Source of the DNA: Alistipes sp.
GTDB taxonomy: Bacteria; Bacteroidota; Bacteroidia; Bacteroidales; Rikenellaceae
Length of the DNA: 64,000 bases
Assembly (NCBI GenBank): GCA_017936685.1
Contig: JAGBFA010000007.1
Span: 1 to 64,000, forward strand
Reading direction: 5' to 3'
Below the pieces are notes generated by a model, which saw only the letters and a program-made list of their open reading frames with translations, searched no databases and had not been told where the DNA came from. Each line of letters begins with the position of its first letter. Within the stretch, counting starts at the first letter, position 1. A program made the position numbers and the translations under genes. Of this stretch, positions 27,571-38,421 are shown piece after piece.

Positions 27571-29553
27571 TCATAACAGATTCAACAGCGTCAGCAGCAT
27601 CACCGCAGCCAGCAATGCCAACGCATACATTATATAGTGATTGATCTTGCCCGTGCGCAGGCGCATCACGCCCACATTGATGCGGTGCATCAGCTCCACC
27701 CACCACGCGGCGAACAGGCGGTCGATCTTGTCCTTGTGGTGCACGTCGTAACTGTGCTGCGACGGGAATATCTCGCCCTTGTCGATGGTGCGGCCGTCGA
27801 CCGTATTCTGCGTCAGCGACGTGGCGATGTTCTCCAAACCCTCGGAGTAGGATTCGCCCGTATATTGCATGCGCGTGTTGACAGCCGTGAAGCCGCAGCC
27901 CCATGTGGGCGACGAGGAGACGGTGCGCTTCGACTGCGCGCGCCGTTTGAGCACATAGAGCAGTGCCACCACGGCAAGCAGCGCGAAGCCTATTGCGCTG
28001 AGCGTCGACAGCACGGGTGTGAAGTGCTCCATAGCCGTTGCGTAGTCGCCGCCGATGATCCCGGAGGCCACCTCCACCACAGGCCTTACGGCATATTGCG
28101 GCAGCAGGCCTATGATCAGAATCATGGCCGCAGGCAGTGCCATGGCAGCTATGCGGCAGTTGTCGACCTCGGTACACTCGGCCACATGCGTCGAGCGCGG
28201 CGAGCCGAGAAAGACTATGCCGTAGAGCTTGGTGAATGCCAACACGACCACGCCGCCGATGAGCGACAGCGCGATGATGGCCGCCACCGAGTAGAGCACC
28301 TCACCGCCTTCGCCCACACCGTTGAACATGCCCAGATAGATCAGCAGCTCCGACACGAAGCCGTTGAGCGGCGGCAATGCGCAGATGGCCACCGTGGCCA
28401 CGATCATCAGCAGTGCCGTCACGGGCATGTGGCGCGACAGGCCTCCCATCTCATCGAGCGAGGTGGAGTGCATCGCAGAATATATATTGCCCGCACCGAA
28501 GAACAACAGCGTCTTGAAGAGCGAGTGGTTGACCGCATGCAGCAGCGCACCGCACATGCCGCACATGGCCACCAGATCGTTGCCGGCGGCGCGGCCTATG
28601 TAGGCTATGCCCATGCCTATGAGGATCACGCCGATGTTCTCGATGCTCGAATAGGCCAGCAGACGCTTCATGTCGTTCTCCACGGCAGCCAGTATCACGC
28701 CCCATAGGCCCGTGACAATACCGGCGAAGAGTATGATGATGCCCACCGTCGAGAGCATCTCTACGGACTCGATCTCGGCCGCCACGCGCAGAATGCCGTA
28801 GATGCCGGTCTTGATCATCACGCCCGACATTATGGCCGACACGTGCGACGGTGCCGCAGGGTGCGCCTCGGGCAGCCACACGTGCATGGGGAACATGCCG
28901 GCCTTCATGCCGAAGCCGACGATGAACACGACAATGACTGGCAGCGGCGCGTGCAGGCGGAAGTATTCACCCAGCGCATCGAACGATGCCGAACCGGTCG
29001 CATCATACACCGCCACGAAGCCTATGACTAAGAAGATGAAGCCTATGTGCATCATCACCAGATAGTTCAGGGCTGCGCGGCGCACCTCCCTGCGCTCGGC
29101 CTCGAACAGTATCAGCAGAAACGAGGCGATGGTCATCAACTCCCACGCCATCAGGAACGAGAATCCGCCGCCCGAGACGACGACCGTCATCATCGAGCCG
29201 ACGAGCGTAACGAGCGAGGTGTAGTGCAGTGCCACATGCGCCGAGGAGCTGCGCGCGAGATAGTGCTCGGCATAGCCCTTCGAATAGATCACCGTCGCCA
29301 CCGAGGCCACGGCTATTATCAGCAGGAACAACGCCGAGAGCCGGTCGACAGCAAGACGTTCGGCACCGAACATCGCCGTGGAGAACTCGGCCAGCACCAC
29401 CTCACCGCCGCACAATGCCTCGACGGCAACCACAGCGGCAGCGGCGGCAAGTGCGGTCACTATGGCTGCGGCCACCCACACCTTATGATGTTTGGGCGAG
29501 GCAAACAGCGCAGCGACGGCCATGGCCGCAAATAAGATCAGATATGGATACAT
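27571..29553 (-). CDS. Proton-translocating membrane subunit, HyfB/NuoL-like
   Basis: A 660-residue protein with about 14-16 helices. It carries the pump residues of the family: FLMAWELMTIASFLLILFE (helix-5 Glu), GFGMKAGMFPMHVWLPEAHP (helix-7 Lys) and LLHAVNHSLFKTLLFFGAGN (His/Lys helix). The hydrophilic C-terminal part (about 545-640; SSPTWGCGFTAVNTRMQYTG) is characteristic of HyfB/HycC. It is the first Ehr gene, 16 bp after rsmE, so the operon runs rsmE then B, C, E, F, G and I homologues. No hydrogenase maturation gene is in the window. Confidence 0.93.
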   Translation of the reverse strand: MYPYLILFAAMAVAALFASPKHHKVWVAAAIVTALAAAAAVVAVEALCGGEVVLAEFSTAMFGAERLAVDRLSALFLLIIAVASVATVIYSKGYAEHYLARSSSAHVALHYTSLVTLVGSMMTVVVSGGGFSFLMAWELMTIASFLLILFEAERREVRRAALNYLVMMHIGFIFLVIGFVAVYDATGSASFDALGEYFRLHAPLPVIVVFIVGFGMKAGMFPMHVWLPEAHPAAPSHVSAIMSGVMIKTGIYGILRVAAEIESVEMLSTVGIIILFAGIVTGLWGVILAAVENDMKRLLAYSSIENIGVILIGMGIAYIGRAAGNDLVAMCGMCGALLHAVNHSLFKTLLFFGAGNIYSAMHSTSLDEMGGLSRHMPVTALLMIVATVAICALPPLNGFVSELLIYLGMFNGVGEGGEVLYSVAAIIALSLIGGVVVLAFTKLYGIVFLGSPRSTHVAECTEVDNCRIAAMALPAAMILIIGLLPQYAVRPVVEVASGIIGGDYATAMEHFTPVLSTLSAIGFALLAVVALLYVLKRRAQSKRTVSSSPTWGCGFTAVNTRMQYTGESYSEGLENIATSLTQNTVDGRTIDKGEIFPSQHSYDVHHKDKIDRLFAAWWVELMHRINVGVMRLRTGKINHYIMYALALLAAVMLLTLLNLL

Positions 29554-29569
29554 AATAAGCCTAACTTTT

Positions 29570-30283
29570 CTATTTCAACGAGTTGATCATCGATACCATG
29601 ACCGTGGCGGTCACGGCGGCCGTCTCGGTACGCAGACGTTGACCGCCCAGCGAGATCTGCTCGAATCCGTTTGCGAGCGCAAAGGTAATCTCTTCGGGCG
29701 AAAAATCACCCTCCGGACCTATTAAAATAAGCACATTCTCCTCTTTTTTCAGAATATCGCCCATATATGGCCGCTCGCCCGTAGAGCGGTCGCAGTGGGC
29801 GATGAAGCGGCGGCCGTCGAACGGCATCGTGATAACCTGCCTTACCGGCGTCAGCTCGTGCAGCGTGGGGTGATAGGCTTTGAGCGACTGCTTGACGGCC
29901 GAGGTGATGACGCGCATCTCACGCTCGGGCTTGATCGAGCGACGCTCGCTATGGTCGCACTCCAACGGATATATCTCGCTCACACCCACCTCTGTAGCCT
30001 TCTCCATGAACCACTCGTAACGGTCGATGTTCTTGGTCGGAGCCACGGCCATCGTCAGACGATAGGGCATCTTCTCGAACTCCTCCTGCCGCGAAACCAC
30101 CTCGACGGCGCAGCGGCGCGGGTCGGCCGAAGTGATGCGCGCCGTGTAGAGCGTGCCGCGGCCGTCGGTCAGGTTGAGCATATCGCCATCGGTCATGCGC
30201 AGCACGCGAATGCAGTGGCGCGACTCCTCCTCGGGAAGAATATAGTGCGGCGGCACGATATCGGGGGTATAAAAAAGTTGCAT
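29570..30283 (-). CDS. rsmE: 16S rRNA (uracil-1498-N3) methyltransferase RsmE
   Basis: A 237-residue SPOUT-family methyltransferase that modifies U1498 of 16S rRNA. The N-terminal PUA-like domain (EEESRHCIRVLRMTDGDMLNLTDGRG) precedes the knotted SAM domain, with VAPTKNIDRYEWFMEKATEVG, LIGPEGDFSPEE and ISLGGQRLRTETAAVTA. It is the promoter-proximal gene of the Ehr transcription unit, an apparently functionless neighbourhood link. Its start is only about 25 bp from a -7 box shared with the divergent peptidase gene. Confidence 0.96.
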   Translation of the reverse strand: MQLFYTPDIVPPHYILPEEESRHCIRVLRMTDGDMLNLTDGRGTLYTARITSADPRRCAVEVVSRQEEFEKMPYRLTMAVAPTKNIDRYEWFMEKATEVGVSEIYPLECDHSERRSIKPEREMRVITSAVKQSLKAYHPTLHELTPVRQVITMPFDGRRFIAHCDRSTGERPYMGDILKKEENVLILIGPEGDFSPEEITFALANGFEQISLGGQRLRTETAAVTATVMVSMINSLK

Positions 30284-30315
30284 TATATATAATAATTTTT
30301 AACTTTGCAAAGTTA
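30278..30315. promoter_or_regulatory. Divergent promoters sharing a palindromic -7 region
   Basis: The perfect 16-bp palindrome TAACTTTGCAAAGTTA (30300-30315) gives an exact TAnnTTTG -7 box on each strand. The plus-strand box (30300-30307) has a -33 TTG at 30278-30280 with 19-bp spacing and faces the first peptidase gene at 30335. The minus-strand box (30308-30315) faces rsmE, but no clear -33 is seen. The two polymerases could not bind at the same time. Confidence 0.68.
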
Positions 30316-30334
30316 ATTAAAAATAATGTAACCG

Positions 30335-32581
30335 ATGAAGCGATTGATACTATTATCGACAATGGCATTGATTATGACAGCCAACAACTCATGCAAGGAG
30401 AGTCAGGCCGAGAGCGGCAACCCGCTGCTCGAAGAGTGGCAGACCCCCATGGGCGTACCTCCGTTCGACAAGATACGCCCCGAGCACTACAAGCCGGCCT
30501 TCGAAGAGGCCATCGAGGAGCATCGTGCGCAGATCGATGCCATAAAGGCCTCGGACGAGGAGCCTACCTTCGATAACGTGATATTGGCCTTAGACAACGC
30601 CGGACAGCGGCTTTCGGAGATCTCGCTCATCTTCGAGATGATATCGTCGGCCGACACCAACGAGCAGTTGCAGGCCGTCGAGGCGGAGATGCTGCCCAAA
30701 ATAGAGGAGCACCGCAACGCCATACTGCTCGACGCGGCACTGTTCGACAAGATACGCAGCGTCTACGAGCGTCGCGGCGAGCTGAAGCTCGACGATTTGC
30801 AGATGCGCCTGTTGGAGAAGACCTACCGCCGCTTCGTCAGGGCGGGAGCACTGCTCGACGAGGAGCAGAAAGCGCGGCTGAAAGAGATCAATTCGGAGCT
30901 GGCGCGGCTGACCATACGTTTCGGCAACAACCTGCTGGCCGAGAACGGCGACTTCACGATGCTGCTGACCGATGACGACATAGCCGGTCTGCCCGAAGCC
31001 GTGCGCACGGCCGCAGCCGAACGCGCCGCCGAGAAGGGGCAGAGCGGCTATCTGTTCACGCTCGACAAGCCGAGCATGCTGCCATTTCTTACCTATTCGC
31101 CGCGCCGCGATCTGCGCGAGCAGCTCTACAAGGGCTATCTCTCGCGCTGCGACCGTGGCAACGACCGCGACAACAACCAGATAATAAAGGACATAACGCG
31201 CCTGCGCACGGAGAAGGCCCACATCTTGGGCTACGGCTCGTATGCCGAGTACGTCATATCCGATGAGATGGCCTCTACGCCCCGCGCGGCATACACGCTC
31301 TTGGAGGAGATATGGACTCCGGCCCTGGACAAGGCCAAGGAGGAGCTGGCGCAGATGACCGAGCTGCTGCATGCCGATGTGCCCGATGCCGAGTTCGAGT
31401 CGTGGGACTGGTGGTACTATGCCGAGAAGGTGCGCAAGCAGAACTACCAGTTGGACGAGTCGGTCGTAAGCCAATATCTCTCGGCCGAGAATGTCCGCAA
31501 CGGCATATTCTTTCTGGCCAACCGCCTCTACGGCATCACGTTCCGTCCGGCGGCACTGCCCAAATATCACCCGGAGTGCTCGGCCTACGAGGTGCTCGAT
31601 GTCGACAACTCGCACCTCGGCGTGCTGTACTTCGACCTCTTCCCGCGTCAGGGCAAGAACGGCGGCGCATGGTGCGGCTACTTCACCGAACAACGCTATG
31701 AGAACTCAGAGCGCGTAGCACCCGTGGTGGGCATAGTCTGCAACTTCACCCGCCCGACCGAGGATACTCCGGCACTGCTCTCCATCGACGAGACGCAGAC
31801 GCTGTTCCACGAGTTCGGCCACGCGCTGCACTTCCTCTTCGCCGACGTGCGCTACCGCGGTCTGGCCGATGTGGAGGGTGACTTCGTCGAGCTTCCGTCG
31901 CAGATCATGGAGAACTGGGCTTTCGAGAAGGAGATACTCCGACAGTATGCCACACACTACAAGACGGGCGAGACGATGCCCGACAACCTGATCGGCAAGA
32001 TACACAACGCCGCGCTGTTCAACCAGGGCTTCGCCACCACCGAGCTGACGGCGGCGGCTCTGCTCGACCTCGACATACACTCGATCGAGACATACGCCGA
32101 CTTCACACCGGCCGACTTCGAGAAATACTCGCTCTCGACGCGCCGCGGTCTGATCCCGCAGATCGAACCGCGTTACCGGCTGCCCTACTTCTCGCACATA
32201 TTCAACGGCGGCTACTCGTCGGGCTACTACTTCTACCTCTGGGCAGAGGTGCTCGACAAAGACGCCTTCGCCGCCTTCAAGTCGGGACGCGACATCTGCG
32301 ACAAGCATCTGGCCGAGAGCTTCCGCCGCGATCTGCTGGCGCAGGGAGGCCAGCACGACGGCATGACGATGTACCGCAAGTTCCGCGGTGCCGACCCCGA
32401 CAAGGTGCACATGCTGCGCGCACGCAGCCTGTGGAACGAACCCGAGCAGCCCGTCGACTCGCTGCAAATGTTGCAGGAGAGTCTCGACCAGTTCGCCCCC
32501 GAGCGCGACATGCGCATCATCAGATTCGACGACATGGACGAGATGACACCCGACGAACGTAAAAGAAGATCAATCAGATAA
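30335..32581 (+). CDS. dcp: M3-family peptidyl-dipeptidase (Dcp-like), exported
   Basis: A 748-residue zinc metallopeptidase of the thimet oligopeptidase/Dcp family, releasing C-terminal dipeptides from peptides. The zinc site HEFGHALH starts at His492, with the third ligand glutamate in the following helix (LADVEGDFVELPSQIMENWA). The N-terminus MKRLILLSTMALIMTANNSC looks like a lipoprotein or secretory signal (imperfect lipobox NNSC), so an envelope location is likely. The mature start NPLLEEWQTPMGVPPFDKI is typical. A paralogue follows after 11 bp. Confidence 0.93.
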   Translation: MKRLILLSTMALIMTANNSCKESQAESGNPLLEEWQTPMGVPPFDKIRPEHYKPAFEEAIEEHRAQIDAIKASDEEPTFDNVILALDNAGQRLSEISLIFEMISSADTNEQLQAVEAEMLPKIEEHRNAILLDAALFDKIRSVYERRGELKLDDLQMRLLEKTYRRFVRAGALLDEEQKARLKEINSELARLTIRFGNNLLAENGDFTMLLTDDDIAGLPEAVRTAAAERAAEKGQSGYLFTLDKPSMLPFLTYSPRRDLREQLYKGYLSRCDRGNDRDNNQIIKDITRLRTEKAHILGYGSYAEYVISDEMASTPRAAYTLLEEIWTPALDKAKEELAQMTELLHADVPDAEFESWDWWYYAEKVRKQNYQLDESVVSQYLSAENVRNGIFFLANRLYGITFRPAALPKYHPECSAYEVLDVDNSHLGVLYFDLFPRQGKNGGAWCGYFTEQRYENSERVAPVVGIVCNFTRPTEDTPALLSIDETQTLFHEFGHALHFLFADVRYRGLADVEGDFVELPSQIMENWAFEKEILRQYATHYKTGETMPDNLIGKIHNAALFNQGFATTELTAAALLDLDIHSIETYADFTPADFEKYSLSTRRGLIPQIEPRYRLPYFSHIFNGGYSSGYYFYLWAEVLDKDAFAAFKSGRDICDKHLAESFRRDLLAQGGQHDGMTMYRKFRGADPDKVHMLRARSLWNEPEQPVDSLQMLQESLDQFAPERDMRIIRFDDMDEMTPDERKRRSIR

Positions 32582-32592
32582 AACAACAATTT

Positions 32593-34716
<2,124 letters not shown>

Positions 34717-34756
34717 TTTGCCACTGCACGCGGCACTCCGCCGCCGCTTTATACAC

Positions 34757-34790
34757 AATCGCCCGAGCAACTACCTGCCCGGGCGATTTT
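34757..34790 (+). terminator. Intrinsic terminator after the peptidase pair
   Basis: AATCGCCCG pairs with CGGGCGATT around AGCAACTACCTGCC, ending in TTTT, 40 bp after the stop codon. Confidence 0.8.
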
Positions 34791-34831
34791 CGCTGCATGC
34801 CGGAATACTATTATCGAAGCACCTCCTCGGC

Positions 34832-35560
34832 TTAGGGTATATCGCTGATAATCATATCGCGCGAGCGGCCGGGGACTTGCAGACACCTGCGCTGAATCTC
34901 CTCGCGTTCATCATCGCGATATGAATAGAGACATATCATCGGAAAATACCATGAAGCATAGAGGATAGAGAAACTGGCGAAATCGGCGATATGAGAAACC
35001 CAATCGCCAAAATCGACTCTCGTGTCGAAAGCATAGGCCAAACGTGCTATATCGGCAGCATCGATGGTATCCTCCATACCCTCTTTATACCAGTATTCCA
35101 CTGCCCAATGGCGCAAATGAGAGTGACGGTCGAGCGTAATTCTAAATCTTAAAACAGGATTGAGATTGTACAGCTTGTCGCGGCTTATAACCGTCGTATC
35201 GCTGAATACCCTCTCGGCACCGCCGCCCTTGACTCTTTTTTCAATATAGCGGCCTGCGACATTACACACATATTCATACGGGTCTACAACAAAGTATGTG
35301 TCGGTATCTCGTGGGATAAAGCGGCGTATGGAATCGCGGAAAAAACGGTTTTCCGCATTAATGACATAGTCGTGGGAAAAGTTATCGAAATATACGTCCC
35401 AAGATGTAGATCTTGCGCTTCTGCCATAGCTTTTTACGATAACCATATTGGCTACCGTGTCGCGGCTGACCTCTCGATTCCACGCTGTGGTATCTTTCGT
35501 CTGCGCCGACAAGCTCTGCACCAACAAAACTAACGATAATAAAAATGCTGATCTTTTCAT
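34832..35560 (-). CDS. Exported protein of unknown function
   Basis: A 242-residue protein with a clear signal peptide (MKRSAFLLSLVLLVQSLSAQ, cleavage after about residue 20). The mature part is mixed alpha/beta, rich in Arg, Asp and aromatic residues, and has no motif I recognise. It ends with the polar tail QVPGRSRDMIISDIP. GC content is lower than in neighbours. It is monocistronic, convergent with the peptidase genes, and bounded upstream by repeat block R4. Probably a family restricted to Bacteroidales. Confidence 0.75.
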   Translation of the reverse strand: MKRSAFLLSLVLLVQSLSAQTKDTTAWNREVSRDTVANMVIVKSYGRSARSTSWDVYFDNFSHDYVINAENRFFRDSIRRFIPRDTDTYFVVDPYEYVCNVAGRYIEKRVKGGGAERVFSDTTVISRDKLYNLNPVLRFRITLDRHSHLRHWAVEYWYKEGMEDTIDAADIARLAYAFDTRVDFGDWVSHIADFASFSILYASWYFPMICLYSYRDDEREEIQRRCLQVPGRSRDMIISDIP

Positions 35561-35639
35561 AACCGATGATTATTGTACAATATACGAATAAGTTATGACA
35601 ATACCAAATTTATTCGAGTATTGCCCGGCTGAAGTTTGT

Positions 35640-36288
35640 CAACCACAATAGAGATTCTCACGTCGGACGTGCCGTCCTCCTCAGAATGAAAAACAAACGT
35701 CGACCACAGAGCTACGGCTTGCGCCGTTATATAATTTTGACCCCACCCCAACTGCTGCGACAGGCGAGTGCAATCGCTTGCGAATTGCCGAGCCGCCAAA
35801 GCAGTCACGACGCAAAAAGTCGCGCAGCGACGCGGCGTACCCCCTCCCTCGGGAGGGGCTTTTGTCGCGCGATTGATCGCGCTCCATGTGGGGCGTGGCA
35901 GGCTCCGCTACGCGTCCCGTAGTGGGGCGTTGGTAGGTTCTTGCTATTCTGAACGTAGTGAACCAACACCAAGTCGAGAGCAGAAGAAATTTATTTCTTA
36001 TGCCGAGACGCGAAGGAGGAAGACCGCGGTCAAGAATCTGGTTGGGGAAGACATGGCCACCCATCTGTCACTCCGAGGGAGGGCATTGCCCGACCGTGGG
36101 AGTCTCGCAGGCGGGAGCGCAATTGCCGGCCAAAAGAGAGATTCTCACGTCGCGGCCGATGACCGCTCCTCAGAATGACAGGGTGAGCATATAGACCTCG
36201 CACATATTCCACAACCGGATTCTTCGCTACGTTACACTCCGCTCAGAATGACACGCAACAAAAAAGTTTCCAAAGAATCATGCGCAAC
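35640..36288. repeat. Interspersed repeat block R4
   Basis: Contains a degenerate copy of the third module (about 35700-35935: ACGGCTTGCGCCGTTATATAATTTTGACCCC..., then GTCGCGCGATTGATCGCGCTCCATGTGGGGCGTGGCAGGCT, as in block R2), a CACTCCGAGGGAGGGCATTGCCCGACCGTGGGAGTCTC arm (about 36069-36107) and its facing arm (about 36137-36180), then CGGATTCTTCG and CAGAATGACA pieces leading into element D. The spacer interrupts the module-3 copy with an extra 60-70 bp. No gene. Confidence 0.78.
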
Positions 36289-36408
36289 TTTTTCGTCAAA
36301 AGTGGTATTATACAACGCGACAACAGAGCGAGACGATGGGCTGTACTGGCGTACTGCCCATTGTCGAGCGACAAGGAGCGGCAGTAGAATGCCGCTTTTC
36401 ACGGAAAA
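36289..36408. repeat. Palindromic element copy D
   Basis: Outer arms TTTTTCGTCAAAAGTGG and (facing) TTTTCCGTGAAAAGCGG. The inner stem GACGATGGGC pairs with GCCCATTGTC around GTACTGGCGTAC, again with G.T at pair seven. This copy is not directly at a stop codon; it is the outer member of a tandem pair with copy E. Confidence 0.78.
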
Positions 36409-36431
36409 CCTCCAAAGAACCACCAACTCCC

Positions 36432-36563
36432 TTTTTCGTCAAAAGTGGTATTATACAACGCGACGACAGAGCGAGACGATGGGCTGTACTGGCGTACTGC
36501 CCATTGTCGAGCGACGAGGAGCGGCAGTAGAATGCCGCTTTTCACGAAAAAGTCACGGAAAAG
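36432..36563. repeat. Palindromic element copy E, with tail repeats reaching into the rSAM stop
   Basis: Almost identical to copy D and 23 bp from it. Its right tail TCACGAAAAAG is followed by two further TCACGGAAAAG units, and the TGA stop of the radical SAM gene (36564-36566) lies inside the last of these. The final residues of that protein (Ser-Phe-Pro) are thus encoded by element-like sequence. Confidence 0.78.
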
Positions 36564-37640
36564 TCACGGAAAAGATCGGTAGTGACAATGCATCAAATGC
36601 CCATCATTGTCCCGCAAATGCATGCCGCCGCCGCGACAAAACTGCCACGCCTTGCAGTCGGCACACTCGCCGGTATGCGCCCACTCGCGATTGCGGAACG
36701 GGAGAAAACGGTTTTGCCATACGTCCCAGAAGTCGTCGTGATAGATATTGCCCTGGGTGTAGTTGGCGCGAACGCTCGTGCAGCCCGATATATCGCCATT
36801 GACACGGATAGAGGCGACGGAGACACCGGCGGCACACATGTAGAAGTGGTCGCGCACCTCGGCCTCGTAACCGCCCAAGAAGCCCTCGCAGGCATAGCAG
36901 AGATCGATTTTGCCCTCGCGGCGCGTGCGGCGGATAAACTCCAACACGCGGACGAACTCCTCCTCGCTGAGCAGCAGGCCGCTGTCGGCAGCGGCACGGC
37001 CGGCAGGAAAGATAGTGAATATGCGCCAATGGCGGACACCTCGATCGATAAGCAACTGCTTGAACTCCTCCAAACGATCGACCATCGACGGCGTTACGCA
37101 CGTTATGACATCGTATGCAAGATCGGGGTACTCCAAGATGTGATCCACAGCCTCCATGGCGCGGGCATAGCTGTGGGGATTGCGGCGTATGTAGGTGTGC
37201 GAAGGCTCGAATCCGTCGATGCTGACCGATATCGAACGCAGCCCCGCAGCCACGAGCGACGCAAGCCGTTCGCGCGTGAGTGCCAGGCCGTTGGTGACCA
37301 TGCCCCACATATATCCGCGTCGCGTGACCTCCTCGCCGGCGCGTTCCAGATCGTCGCGCACGAGCACCTCGCCGCCCGAGAATATGACGAGCACTTCTTG
37401 CGGGGTGACATGCGGCGTGATCTGCTCATCGAGCACGCGCAGGAAATCGTCGAGCGGCATATCCTGCTCGGCAACATCTGCCCGGCAGTCGCTGCCGCAA
37501 TGACGGCACGCCAGATTGCACCTCAACGTGCACTCCCAAAAGAGCGTCGACAGGCGGTGACGGGCGACGGTGTCGTCGTAGAGTTGTGAAAAGAGTTTCA
37601 GTGCGAGTCTCTTGCGAAGACCCAATCGACGGCCGCTCAC
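36564..37640 (-). CDS. Radical SAM/SPASM enzyme of an rSAM/lipoprotein pair
   Basis: A 358-residue radical SAM enzyme. The [4Fe-4S]/SAM motif CxxxCxxC is Cys41, Cys45, Cys48 (CNLACRHC), followed by FSGGEVLVRDD. The C-terminal SPASM-like region has many cysteines (YMCAAG, GDISGCTS, GECADCKAWQFCRGGG, LMHCHY), enough for auxiliary clusters. Such enzymes usually modify peptides. Its start codon overlaps the stop of a small lipoprotein gene by 4 bp, the arrangement of the radical-SAM-associated lipoprotein systems known in Bacteroidales. The modification and purpose are unknown. The last residues come from palindromic element E. Confidence 0.9.
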   Translation of the reverse strand: MSGRRLGLRKRLALKLFSQLYDDTVARHRLSTLFWECTLRCNLACRHCGSDCRADVAEQDMPLDDFLRVLDEQITPHVTPQEVLVIFSGGEVLVRDDLERAGEEVTRRGYMWGMVTNGLALTRERLASLVAAGLRSISVSIDGFEPSHTYIRRNPHSYARAMEAVDHILEYPDLAYDVITCVTPSMVDRLEEFKQLLIDRGVRHWRIFTIFPAGRAAADSGLLLSEEEFVRVLEFIRRTRREGKIDLCYACEGFLGGYEAEVRDHFYMCAAGVSVASIRVNGDISGCTSVRANYTQGNIYHDDFWDVWQNRFLPFRNREWAHTGECADCKAWQFCRGGGMHLRDNDGHLMHCHYRSFP

Positions 37641-37891
37641 TTCGTCTCGGCATTATCGGTTGCGACCGTGGCACGACGGTCGGTCTGTGCCTCCTCGTCA
37701 GACAGCACGCGCGAGGTGCTGCCGTCGGGCATGGGCACGCCGTACATCAGTCTGATGCGCGCCTCGACAGTATCACGCTCGATGACGGGCGATGAGGCAT
37801 CTCCGTCCTGTTTTACACCCTTGCGGGTGGCGCAACATGCCGTAGAGAATCCCAAAAGTGCTATGGCTGCTATTTTCAGTCTGTTTTTCAT
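37637..37891 (-). CDS. Small radical-SAM-associated putative lipoprotein
   Basis: An 84-residue protein with a lipoprotein signal (MKNRLKIAAIALLGFSTACC; lipidation Cys at about 19 or 20). The mature part is short and charged, with RIRLMYGVPMPDG (about 46-58) followed by an acidic, Thr/Ala-rich tail. The MYGVP-type motif is shared, as I recall, with lipoproteins paired with this class of radical SAM enzyme, which makes it the likely substrate or partner. It is shorter than most such partners. It overlaps the enzyme gene by 4 bp and has its own strong promoter 36 bp upstream. Confidence 0.78.
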   Translation of the reverse strand: MKNRLKIAAIALLGFSTACCATRKGVKQDGDASSPVIERDTVEARIRLMYGVPMPDGSTSRVLSDEEAQTDRRATVATDNAETK

Positions 37892-37926
37892 AATCGTCCG
37901 GTTTTATGCGTTGCACATACTCAATG

Positions 37927-37958
37927 CAAATATAACACCTATTTGCGAGAAACGCAAA
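37927..37958 (-). promoter_or_regulatory. Promoter of the lipoprotein/rSAM operon
   Basis: Minus strand TTTG (37955-37958), 20 bp, TATATTTG (37927-37934): an exact consensus match. The start codon lies 36 bp downstream. Confidence 0.8.
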
Positions 37959-38117
37959 TCGATCGCACTTATAAAGCGGCAGGCCGATAGCGCGAGGCAC
38001 CTCTCCCGACAAAAAAACGCCCTATCTCCGCCCCATGCAAAGTACCGTACACCGCAGCGCAGGGGCAGCGCAAACGGCACAACGACACGACAAGCACATT
38101 TTTATTTCGAAAAACTT

Positions 38118-38148
38118 GCATATTACATTATTTATCAGTATATTTGAT
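38118..38148 (+). promoter_or_regulatory. Promoter of the cold shock gene
   Basis: TTG (38118-38120), 20 bp, TATATTTG (38141-38148), 37 bp before the start codon. The 5' leader is short, about 30 nt, so a long thermosensing leader like that of E. coli cspA is absent. Confidence 0.78.
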
Positions 38149-38184
38149 ACGGGTATATCCCAATTACTCTAAACATTATATTTT

Positions 38185-38388
38185 ATGACTGGCAAAGTTA
38201 AATGGTTCGATAGCAAGAAAGGCTACGGATTCATTATCGGCGAAGACGGCAAAGAGATCTTCGTGCATTTCTCCGGAATCGTCAAAGATGGTTTCAAATC
38301 GCTCGTAGAGGGACAGACCGTCACCTACGAGGTTGGCGAGGGCGCAAAAGGCGCGCAGGCTGTAAACGTAAACGTAGTCGAAAGATAG
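38185..38388 (+). CDS. cspA: Cold shock domain protein
   Basis: A 67-residue single-domain CSD protein that binds single-stranded RNA or DNA. Both nucleic-acid motifs are present: KGYGFI (RNP1) and IFVHFS (RNP2). Length is standard. It is monocistronic, with its own promoter and a strong terminator 34 bp downstream. Confidence 0.96.
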   Translation: MTGKVKWFDSKKGYGFIIGEDGKEIFVHFSGIVKDGFKSLVEGQTVTYEVGEGAKGAQAVNVNVVER

Positions 38389-38421
38389 TGGCGACACTAC
38401 ATCGATAAATTCTCGGAAAGC

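Noticed and set aside
22308-29553. Reading the six genes as respiratory complex I or as an active NiFe hydrogenase
   Set aside because: Subunit fusions (NuoC-NuoD, ferredoxin-NuoB) and the HyfB/HyfE types fit hydrogenase-4, while the missing CxxC ligands exclude a normal NiFe site; Ehr is the better label.
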